A DNA stretch of 42,272 nt from NCBI GenBank assembly GCA_022703405.1, contig JAKLDT010000006.1, positions 1 to 42,272 on the forward strand. Reading direction: 5' to 3'. The DNA comes from Bacteroidota bacterium. Its GTDB lineage: Bacteria; Bacteroidota; Bacteroidia; Bacteroidales; VadinHA17. The position numbers and the translations under genes are program-made. The stretch's first letter is position 1. Every line of letters begins with the position of its first letter. Under the pieces are notes generated by a model. It searched no databases. It was not told the origin of the DNA and saw nothing but the letters and a program-made list of their open reading frames with translations. Shown here one piece after another: positions 14,701-22,439 of the stretch.

Positions 14701-17691
14701 ATGAAAAAGGCCATAAAGATCACACTTGTTTCCGTACTGTCTCTTATCGGACTGGTTCTGATAATTGTCAGCATAGCCATCTGGCTTGTTTTCACTCCTG
14801 AACGCTTAACCCCGATTGTTAACAAACAGGCTGACAAACTCCTTGCCTGCCAGTCGGAACTGGGTGAGATAGAACTCACTTTCTTCAGCACTTTTCCTGA
14901 CTTTGGTATAAAGATCAAAAATTTAATGCTCATTAATCCTGTAACCGGAGCACAATCAGATACACTTGTAAGTCTGAATGAGTTCACAGGCATTATTGAT
15001 GTTAAAGCATGGTGGAAAAACAACGATATTGTGCTCGTGGGAATGGAACTGAACGGAGGCGCACTCAATCTGTGGGCAGACTCCCTGGGAAACACAAATT
15101 ATGATATAGTTCCTGCTGATACAGTCGCTGAACCGGAGGTACCGGAAGAGGTATCTGCCACACCTGTGATAGATGTAAAAAACATATCCCTCAAGGATAT
15201 TGATATCAGCTACACCGACCTCTCACTTAAAATGACTGCCGGAATTAAGAAACTTGATGCAACAATATCCGGCATATTACTTCCCGACAGCCTCAGCGGC
15301 AGGATAACAATGGAAACCCCATCCATCAGTTTTGATTATGACGGAGAAAAATATCTTCAGAATGCCGCTGTGAAACTGGATCTTCCGCTCGACTTCTCAA
15401 TCTCAAAGGAACTTGCAAAGCTTAAGGATGCAGAGGCCACTGTAAATGAAATGAAGCTTGTAATTAACGGAACAGTTGAGAATGACACTCTTAACGGCGA
15501 TATTGTGACCGACCTTGTATATAGTTTTGAAGCATGGCCTGTAAAGGGAATTACCGCACTTGTCCCGCCATCATATACCTCATACCTTGAAGGAATTGAC
15601 ATTGACGGGGAACTTTCCTCAAACGGAACTATTAAGGGAATCATGAACGATTCGCTTATGCCGCTTTTGGATATTAAACTTCTTCTGAAAAACGGAAATC
15701 TGAAATATTCTGATTTCCCGCTTCCGCTTCACGACATTGCCGGAAGTGTTGATATCTATACCGATCTTTCAGACGATAAGATCTCATTTTTGAAAATAAA
15801 TGAATTCACCGCTAAAACACCACGGTCGTCATTTTCCGTTGAGGGTGTTGTAAAACAGTTGTTCTCTGATATTTACTGTGACCTCACAACAACAGCCGGA
15901 ATAACTGTTGATGAGTTTGAATCAATGATTCCCGACAGTCTGGATATTGAAGTAAAAGGAAGGGTAAGCGGAAAGGTCAAATCTGTCTTTACACTGAGCC
16001 AGCTTGAAAAGATGCAGCTTGAAAAAATGAGGTTGTCAGGCAGCCTCAGGCTTTCAGATTTTTATGCAGACTATGACAGCATGATTGTCAGAACTGCCAG
16101 ATCGGATGTTGACTTTTCAGTTCCCGCTTTAAAACCTTCATCAAAGGCTGTAAGGTTCGCTAAGGCAAAAATAAATATGAGTGACCTCACAGCTGAAGTC
16201 CCCGGAAGTTATAAGGCCTTTCTGAAAAATGCTGCACTGGCGCTTGAGACCTCTGATGCAAGGGACACAAGCAGAATTCCCGACCTGTTATGCGCCTTCA
16301 GTATGGATTCCCTGTCAGCCTCTATGGACACAATAAGCATTTCATTATCTGATCCTTCCGGAAAGCTTGAAGTTTCGCCGGGATCATTCGGACCTGACCA
16401 ACCTCATGTAGTGCTTTCATATACCAGCAAAAACCTGGAAGCCACAGCAGGGAAAAATTCTGTTGCCACAGGAAGGATAAGGCTTGAGACAGACATCCTC
16501 AATGATAACGGTCAGAAGGATATTTTCCTGCAGTGGATGGCAAAAGGATCTTTCGAAATGGATGAAGGGAACATTAAAGTTGACGGTCTGGAATATCCTG
16601 TGGAGATCCCTGCAGTCAACATGAATTTTGATCCCCAGAACTTCAGGATACAGGAGAGCAGATTCAAAATCGACAAATCTGATTTCCAGCTAAGGGGAAA
16701 CCTCAGCAATATCCTTTCTTATTACAGGGGAGATTCTATTCTGAGAGGTGATTTCAGCTTTCTTTCAAATATCACTGACGTAGGGCAGCTGATGGCCCTT
16801 ACAAGCGGCATCGGGCAGACTGATTCCACTGCCTCAGAAAATGCTGCAAGCTCTGAATCTGACACTACATATACAGGCCCTTACATGGTTCCGAAAGGTA
16901 TTGATCTGTTTCTCACTACTAATATCGGCAAGGCTATAATGGGGATCGACACAGCTACAAATATTATCGGCAACGTACAGGTTCACGACGGCACCCTGGT
17001 ACTCGACGGTTTGCAGCTGAAAACACCGGCTGCAAAGATCCAGCTTACTGCAATGTATCAGACACCCCGCAGGAATCATCTTTACCTCGGCCTTGATTAC
17101 CACATGCTTGACATTGAGATTGACAGGCTGCTTGCAATGATACCGGATATTGATACTATCATGCCCATGCTACGGTCATTTAAAGGAAAAGCGGAATTCC
17201 ATATTGCCGTCGAGACTTATCTCGATTCCCTGTACAACCTAAAAAAATCAACTATCCGCGGAGCCTCATCAATCAAGGGCAATAACCTTGTGCTGATGGA
17301 CGGTGAGACTTTCAGTGAAATAGCCAAAACCCTTAAATTCAGCAAACATGCCGAGAATAGAGTTGATTCGTTGTCTGCTGAATTCACAATATTCAGGAAT
17401 GAAATTGACATATATCCTTTCCTGATAGTGATGGACAGGTATAAAGCTGTAATCTCAGGAAGGCATAATCTCGACATGAGCTTCGACTACCATATTTCGG
17501 TAGTTGACTGCCCGGTGCCGATAAAGCTGGGTGTTGATGTAAAAGGCACCGAGGAGGCAATGAAATACAACCTGGCAAAATGCAGGTATGCAGAGTTTTA
17601 CAGGCCAAGTTCAAGAAGGTCAGTTGAAAACAAGCAGATTGAATTGAGGAAGCTTATACGCGATGCCCTGACCAGAAAAGTTTCAGGCTGA
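14701..17691 (+). CDS. AsmA-family envelope protein
   Basis: 996 residues. One N-terminal membrane helix (about residues 7-31) anchors the protein in the inner membrane, followed by the AsmA N-terminal signature (LTPIVNKQADKLL, then FPDFGIKIKNLML). A long series of repetitive beta-strand segments runs to a C-terminal AsmA-like region near residues 840-960. AsmA-like proteins (AsmA, TamB, YhdP relatives) form elongated hydrophobic grooves thought to move phospholipids between membranes or help outer-membrane assembly. The length is within the range of Bacteroidota homologues. A purine-rich AGGGAG lies directly before the ATG. It converges on the DUF362 gene with 27 bases between stops. Confidence 0.88.
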   Translation: MKKAIKITLVSVLSLIGLVLIIVSIAIWLVFTPERLTPIVNKQADKLLACQSELGEIELTFFSTFPDFGIKIKNLMLINPVTGAQSDTLVSLNEFTGIIDVKAWWKNNDIVLVGMELNGGALNLWADSLGNTNYDIVPADTVAEPEVPEEVSATPVIDVKNISLKDIDISYTDLSLKMTAGIKKLDATISGILLPDSLSGRITMETPSISFDYDGEKYLQNAAVKLDLPLDFSISKELAKLKDAEATVNEMKLVINGTVENDTLNGDIVTDLVYSFEAWPVKGITALVPPSYTSYLEGIDIDGELSSNGTIKGIMNDSLMPLLDIKLLLKNGNLKYSDFPLPLHDIAGSVDIYTDLSDDKISFLKINEFTAKTPRSSFSVEGVVKQLFSDIYCDLTTTAGITVDEFESMIPDSLDIEVKGRVSGKVKSVFTLSQLEKMQLEKMRLSGSLRLSDFYADYDSMIVRTARSDVDFSVPALKPSSKAVRFAKAKINMSDLTAEVPGSYKAFLKNAALALETSDARDTSRIPDLLCAFSMDSLSASMDTISISLSDPSGKLEVSPGSFGPDQPHVVLSYTSKNLEATAGKNSVATGRIRLETDILNDNGQKDIFLQWMAKGSFEMDEGNIKVDGLEYPVEIPAVNMNFDPQNFRIQESRFKIDKSDFQLRGNLSNILSYYRGDSILRGDFSFLSNITDVGQLMALTSGIGQTDSTASENAASSESDTTYTGPYMVPKGIDLFLTTNIGKAIMGIDTATNIIGNVQVHDGTLVLDGLQLKTPAAKIQLTAMYQTPRRNHLYLGLDYHMLDIEIDRLLAMIPDIDTIMPMLRSFKGKAEFHIAVETYLDSLYNLKKSTIRGASSIKGNNLVLMDGETFSEIAKTLKFSKHAENRVDSLSAEFTIFRNEIDIYPFLIVMDRYKAVISGRHNLDMSFDYHISVVDCPVPIKLGVDVKGTEEAMKYNLAKCRYAEFYRPSSRRSVENKQIELRKLIRDALTRKVSG

Positions 17692-17718
17692 TCGTTAAGA
17701 CCAGTCTGAAAAAACATG

Positions 17719-18777
17719 TTATACAACAGGTTTCATCCAGACCAGTTGTTGTTCTATGTTTTCGTGGAGCTTGTATTTTCTTTTATGGTCGGCGATCCTT
17801 TCACCTACGATTTCTATCTTATTTAAATCTGCCTCACCCAGACCAGTCTGCGCACAATAATTCAGATAACCAACTAAACTGAAATCTATTCCCATAAGTT
17901 CAACTGCCACCCTGTCGGCTGCGAACCAGTCGGTACTTGCAACACAGATCCTGTGGTCAACAGGTGTTCCAAGACGCGGACCGTTACCTTCCATTCCCTG
18001 GAAACCGTCAATTACTGCCAGGTGTGGATGAAGCTGCGATGCAAGCGAATAAAGGTTAAAGTTAATTCCCCGTGCCCCGCTTCCGTGAATTGTAGACTTG
18101 TCACTCCTGGTTCCTGCTTTGGTGTTTTTGTCAAGCCTGAATCCCAGGTCCTTAACCGGAGCGCCAAACACTATATTTTTGAGAGAAAGGGTTGCCACTG
18201 CAAGATTGTGTGTTTTCATCCTTGCACAGGAGATAACGTAGGAATCAGGGCTGAGGATGATCTTTGAGAATCTCACCGGGTGTGGTCTGAAATCCTTTTC
18301 ATCAAAAACATATAGTACTTCTGATCCTTCACTGTCAAGGTCAACAAATTTCACTGAAGGGTATTTCTTTTCAAGGCTGAAATAGCCGTAATTACTGAAT
18401 CCCTCAAAGGTAGGCGCATTGGCTGCAGATTCGGCAATTATCACATTGTCAAGTTTCTTAATTGATTTAAGAAACTCAAGGATCCCTTCCATAGTTTCGG
18501 TATGGGTAGCACAGAGCGGAACTTCGGTGGATACATTGTTTGGCTTAAGGACAACCCTTTTTCTACCTATAGCTTCCTTAATCTCTTTTGAAAAAGGCTC
18601 AAGAGCCCTGAATGCAAGGTCTGCCCTGCTGTCACCGGTTGAAATAGCCACTTTCGGAGATGTGGGCATCACCTGGTATGAAGGAGAACTGATTATGTCA
18701 AAAGGACCTATGAAGGAGCTTGCAGCCCCGGCTATCACGGATGTCCTCAAGAAACTACGGCGGTCAATTGTTCGCAT
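17719..18777 (-). CDS. DUF362-domain protein with twin-arginine leader
   Basis: 352 residues. The leader DRRSFLRTSVIAGAASSF is a Tat-type signal. The body matches DUF362: VVLKPNNVS near residue 75, an AESAANAP segment, KMKTH-like ARMKTHNLAVATLSLKN, and a WFAADRVAVELMG helix. DUF362 proteins are often iron-sulfur linked, but no CxxC cluster motif is present here. The biochemical role is unknown. A -7-like element lies 17 bases upstream of the ATG. The gene is divergent from the desulfurase homologue at 18919. Confidence 0.82.
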   Translation of the reverse strand: MRTIDRRSFLRTSVIAGAASSFIGPFDIISSPSYQVMPTSPKVAISTGDSRADLAFRALEPFSKEIKEAIGRKRVVLKPNNVSTEVPLCATHTETMEGILEFLKSIKKLDNVIIAESAANAPTFEGFSNYGYFSLEKKYPSVKFVDLDSEGSEVLYVFDEKDFRPHPVRFSKIILSPDSYVISCARMKTHNLAVATLSLKNIVFGAPVKDLGFRLDKNTKAGTRSDKSTIHGSGARGINFNLYSLASQLHPHLAVIDGFQGMEGNGPRLGTPVDHRICVASTDWFAADRVAVELMGIDFSLVGYLNYCAQTGLGEADLNKIEIVGERIADHKRKYKLHENIEQQLVWMKPVV

Positions 18778-18793
18778 GGCGCTTATTTTTAAA

Positions 18794-18801
18794 CAAACTT
18801 A
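18794..18801 (-). promoter_or_regulatory. Candidate -7 promoter element for the DUF362 gene
   Basis: The minus strand reads TAAGTTTG, an exact match to TAnnTTTG, 16 bases upstream of the ATG at 18777. No TTG is found at the expected -33 spacing, so the call is tentative. It would give a leader of about 10 bases. Confidence 0.35.
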
Positions 18802-18918
18802 AAAAAACAAGCGGATTGATCTGCACATTTAACCTTTTTTCACTCAAAATTCAGGAATCAGCAGTTGATCTGAAAATATGTTTACCTTTAATTATCTCTA
18901 ATTAAATGCATTAAACCA

Positions 18919-20763
18919 ATGGATCATTATGAATTTAATACAGCAGGTAAGCCTGAGACTTCACTTCCGGCAGATTTTGAAGAATTCAGCAAATCTGTAT
19001 TTAAAATACTTTCAACTTATTCAAATGTTCATCGCGGAAGCGGATATTTTTCCCGCAAAACAACTGAATATTATGAAGAAGCCAGGGAAGCTCTTATTGA
19101 ATATTCAGGTTTTGACAGCAAGAAATATACTATAGTATTCTGTACACCTGCAGGTGCCGGGAAACTTTCGAGCCTGATTGACTGTAAGGACTATACCTTG
19201 TTCTCAAGCAATGATTATGGCATACCACTGGGAATCAGGGCATTTGCAGTCAGAAAAAAAGTTCTGCCAAAGGGATGGCCTTTTTATTCAGGCGGAGGAA
19301 CTGCAAGGCTTGTTTCAGCTGACTGGGTGATATGGGCTAAGGGAGCTGAGAAATTTGAAGCGGGGACTCCTCCGGTTGTCAATATTATTGCATTTGCATC
19401 CCTGTTAAAGCTCAGAGGTAAATTTGAAATCCGGAAAAACACTGGGCAGTCATCTGATAATTCTACAGGGAAATACCTTCTCCTTCACGATGATCTTGTT
19501 CATCTCAAAGGCCTTGATCTTTTGAATGAATTGCGGAGGAAAATGATTGGCAATCAGATGCATGTTAATACAAAAACCGGAGACAGAACTTTTATAAACT
19601 TTGATAATGCTGCCAGCACCCAGACATTCAGTCAGGTATGGGACACTGTTCTGAAGGTCTGGCAGCAAGCAAATGAAGTTCATAATGAAATAATAACTGA
19701 AACAAAGTCAGTATGCTCTGGTTTTTTCAATGCACCTCCGTCAGATTATGAAATAATTTTCACCTCAAATACTACAGAGGCCATTAATCTTGCAGCTGAC
19801 TCAATTCATTCTGAAGCAACAGAGGACGTTGATAATATTGTACTTACAACATTACTTGAGCATACCTCAAATGATCTGCCATGGCGCAGGAAAAATAAGA
19901 ATTCTGTTATCAGGCTTGATATCGACGACGAAGGATTTATTGACACTGTTGCTCTCGAAAGCATACTTGCAGACTATAATTTTAATAAGAGTCATGGCAA
20001 TAAAAGAATCGGGCTCGTAGCAATTAGCGGGGGATCAAATGTTCTTGGCTGCTATAATGACCTTAAGAAGATCAGTGAAATTGCGCATAAATACAGCGCC
20101 AGAATTTTAGCAGATGCTGCGCAGCTGGCAGCCCACAGGAAAATTGACATGAAAGACTGGGATCTGGATTACCTGGCCTTTTCAGCACATAAGCTCTATG
20201 CACCTTTCGGAAGCGGAGCCCTTATTGTCAGGAAGGGCTTAATATCTTCCTCCTTCCCTGACAAGGAAAATGTCATAAGATCAGGAGAAGAGAATGTGAC
20301 TGGCATTGCCGCTCTTGGCAAAGCTATCGTTCTTCTCAGCAGGATTGGCATGAACATTATAGAAGAAGAGGAAAAGAAACTTACTTCGAAGGCGCTTGAC
20401 GGGCTTTCAGGAATTAAAGGTCTGGAAGTATACGGAGTAAAGGATTCCCGTTCTGAAAAATTTGAAAGAAAAGGAGGCGTTATTGTATTCAGCATGAAGA
20501 AGATATGGCCTGACAAACTTGCCTCAGCCCTGTCTGACAGGGGAATAGGAGTAAGATACGGGTGCCATTGCGCACATATCCTTGTTAAAAGACTGCTTAA
20601 GGTACCTCATGCCCTGGAACAATTCCAGGGGGTGATGCTCACCCTGCTTCCAAAAATCTCTCTGCCCGGAGTCGTCAGGATAAGTTTTGGGATCGGAAAT
20701 ACTGCTGAAGAGATTGACAGACTGATTGAAGCACTTAAGGATATTCAGGCCAAGCTGAAATAA
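18919..20763 (+). CDS. Two-module class V aminotransferase / cysteine desulfurase homologue with a degenerate N-terminal module
   Basis: 614 residues. The C-terminal module (about 220-614) is a full SufS/CsdA-like fold-type-I PLP enzyme: NFDNAAST, EHTSNDLPW (His315), ADAAQ (Asp399 contacting the PLP ring), SAHKLY (Lys425 as Schiff base) and GCHCAH (Cys551 where desulfurases carry the persulfide Cys). Such enzymes remove sulfur from cysteine. The N-terminal module (about 35-170) looks like the same fold with the PLP-binding middle missing: LFSSNDYGIPLG matches AFSAHKLYAPFG, but the Lys is Asp99, and GGGTARLVS and KFEAGTP copy other family motifs. No SufBCD or IscU partner is adjacent. The activity of the C-terminal module is predicted; the role of the N-module is unknown. 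Confidence 0.82.
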   Translation: MDHYEFNTAGKPETSLPADFEEFSKSVFKILSTYSNVHRGSGYFSRKTTEYYEEAREALIEYSGFDSKKYTIVFCTPAGAGKLSSLIDCKDYTLFSSNDYGIPLGIRAFAVRKKVLPKGWPFYSGGGTARLVSADWVIWAKGAEKFEAGTPPVVNIIAFASLLKLRGKFEIRKNTGQSSDNSTGKYLLLHDDLVHLKGLDLLNELRRKMIGNQMHVNTKTGDRTFINFDNAASTQTFSQVWDTVLKVWQQANEVHNEIITETKSVCSGFFNAPPSDYEIIFTSNTTEAINLAADSIHSEATEDVDNIVLTTLLEHTSNDLPWRRKNKNSVIRLDIDDEGFIDTVALESILADYNFNKSHGNKRIGLVAISGGSNVLGCYNDLKKISEIAHKYSARILADAAQLAAHRKIDMKDWDLDYLAFSAHKLYAPFGSGALIVRKGLISSSFPDKENVIRSGEENVTGIAALGKAIVLLSRIGMNIIEEEEKKLTSKALDGLSGIKGLEVYGVKDSRSEKFERKGGVIVFSMKKIWPDKLASALSDRGIGVRYGCHCAHILVKRLLKVPHALEQFQGVMLTLLPKISLPGVVRISFGIGNTAEEIDRLIEALKDIQAKLK

Positions 20764-20788
20764 ACTGCTTATTAACCGGGATATCCGA

Positions 20789-21538
20789 TTATTCAGCAAG
20801 AGAAATTAATGAATTGCTTTTCTCCTTCACCAGCTTCTCCATTGTCCGGTGATAATCCCTGACAAGCCGGCGGTGGAAATACGGATAAAGGAAGGTATCC
20901 CTCAGCCACGAATGACTTTTAAAGAAGCTTTTATGAACGACCATCGTTCTGCCATCGCCGTTATCAAAAAACTGAACCTGCTGCTTTCCCTGTGCTTTGT
21001 TACCTTCTATATAGCTAACTTCCAGAACCTTTTTCGTATCATCGATATTTATCACTTCAAAAGCCATCGGAACATTCACAAGTCCCTTCATGAGCCTGAT
21101 ATCGAAGAAGTAGAGCTGTCCGGTATCGATTACAGGAAGTGACATGGCATTTTTATAATATACGTCATTTGACTTTTTCATTATCATCATTTCAAGACGA
21201 AAGCTCCTGCTGTTGAATGCTTCTGCCGGATTGGCTTCCCTGTAGCCATTCCATACACTTGCCAGCCTCGACCTGAGATAAAAGATCTTTTCATTTACCT
21301 TAAGGCCTGTTTCCTTTTCATTTTTTTTGAAGCTCGGATGAATTGAAGAAAAATCCTGCATCTTATCAATATTCTTCCGCAGTATATATTTTCTCACTTT
21401 TTTCTGACTGATTTCTTTGAGATCTATGCTCTGATTACACTGTGCAGCTACTTCCGCAAGAAGTAAAGCGAACACGGCAGCACATACTATTCCTAACCGT
21501 AAAAAACTGCATGACAGTATTTTATGCAAAGTGTCCAT
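20789..21538 (-). CDS. Exported protein of unknown function (SRPBCC-like features)
   Basis: 249 residues. The N-terminus has a long hydrophobic signal (LGIVCAAVFALLLAEVAAQ). The first part after it is charged and helical. The second half (about 120-235) has strands and closing helices (VPMAFEVINIDD, VLEVSYIEGN, VQFFDNGDG, then YPYFHRRLVRDYHRTMEKLV) that resemble an SRPBCC/START-like helix-grip fold, but I do not recognise a named family. It converges with the desulfurase homologue (25 bases). Base composition is like that of its left-hand neighbours rather than the AT-rich block to its right. Confidence 0.6.
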   Translation of the reverse strand: MDTLHKILSCSFLRLGIVCAAVFALLLAEVAAQCNQSIDLKEISQKKVRKYILRKNIDKMQDFSSIHPSFKKNEKETGLKVNEKIFYLRSRLASVWNGYREANPAEAFNSRSFRLEMMIMKKSNDVYYKNAMSLPVIDTGQLYFFDIRLMKGLVNVPMAFEVINIDDTKKVLEVSYIEGNKAQGKQQVQFFDNGDGRTMVVHKSFFKSHSWLRDTFLYPYFHRRLVRDYHRTMEKLVKEKSNSLISLAE

Positions 21539-21878
21539 ATCTTAATATTATACTGAGGCCAGGTTTCCGGCTTAATCCCAAACTTATCCTAAAGATAATA
21601 ACATTTGGTTCACTGCAGGTTGAAAAATGATAAATAAGAAATCCATCCACCACAATCTACTCAGAATATATGAACCAGCAAGTTAGCTGTTCGGGCAAAT
21701 CTTTGATTGATCTGGATATATAGCATTTCAAACCACTTTAGATGTCATAGGTGGTTGAGCCTGGACAGGCAGTAATGCTCCTTACTCAAACCATTGCTGG
21801 TTTGTGAGCTTGTGCGGTTTGCGTAATGTGCCTTACAGCGAAGGGACGGTTTTACTTTTATTATCAGGAAATCACTCT
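21539..21878. other. Non-coding region at the left edge of the AT-rich block
   Basis: 340 bases with no coding region I can support. It contains an inverted repeat AACCAC/GTGGTT (21731-21756), a hairpin with CTCAAACCA (21785-21793) and TGGTTTGTGAG (21798-21808), and one copy of the 16-bp repeat described separately. It lies downstream of the last gene of the TonB operon, so a termination role for the hairpin is possible, although no T-run follows. Confidence 0.5.
21836..21851 (+). repeat. 16-bp direct repeat, left copy
   Basis: CAGCGAAGGGACGGTT occurs here and at 31790-31805 in the same orientation, 9,954 bases apart. The two copies bracket the TonB/DUF4249 block. Flanking bases differ after the 16-base match. 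Confidence 0.6.
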
Positions 21879-22433
21879 TCAAAACTTAAGCGAAATGCCG
21901 TATCTAAGCTTAAAATTGTCGTTATTATAGAATTTACCATATGAGTACTCTGCATAAGCGCCAATATGCCTGAACAGATAAAAAGCTACACCTGTTCCTA
22001 AGGAGTACTCAGGATGATTCCCATGTCGTTTTATAGAAATGCCACCATATTTTCCTGATAAGTATAAATCAAACCTGAAATCATCTGCTTTTATTAAATG
22101 TGGAAGCAGGTGATAATTACAATTAATTCCATAAAAGGATGTATTACAAGTAGTGCCCACAAATGAACCTGGAGGCCCTGATATCCATGGATCATATATC
22201 ATAAATCTTGAATAACCGGCATAAATACCTGTTTCAATTTTATTAAGAAGTCCATAATTTAATTCAAGCCTGTAATTATTGTTATCTACTGACTTACTAC
22301 TGTACAAAAACTGAGTTTTGTAAACAGAGTACCCTGCTTTTATGTTCCATCTGCCTTTTATGTACGATTCCTGTCCATAAGAAGAGATAAATAGCATATT
22401 ACTAATAATGAAAGCAGATAATAATCTTTTCAT
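21879..22433 (-). CDS. Small outer-membrane beta-barrel protein, last gene of a four-gene TonB operon
   Basis: 184 residues. A signal peptide ends at SSYGQ. The rest is a series of amphipathic strands rich in Tyr and Gly, ending in Phe (YGISLKF), the signature that the outer-membrane assembly machine recognises. The length would give an 8-strand barrel. It starts 6 bases after the TonB receptor stop codon, so the two are surely co-transcribed. The function is unknown; it may assist the receptor or be a surface-exposed binding protein. Confidence 0.68.
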   Translation of the reverse strand: MKRLLSAFIISNMLFISSYGQESYIKGRWNIKAGYSVYKTQFLYSSKSVDNNNYRLELNYGLLNKIETGIYAGYSRFMIYDPWISGPPGSFVGTTCNTSFYGINCNYHLLPHLIKADDFRFDLYLSGKYGGISIKRHGNHPEYSLGTGVAFYLFRHIGAYAEYSYGKFYNNDNFKLRYGISLKF

Positions 22434-22439
22434 ATATAC

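Noticed and set aside
21660..21851. Possible integron attC site near the left repeat
   Set aside because: Some short inverted repeats are present, but the GTTRRRY/RYYYAAC core sites do not match.
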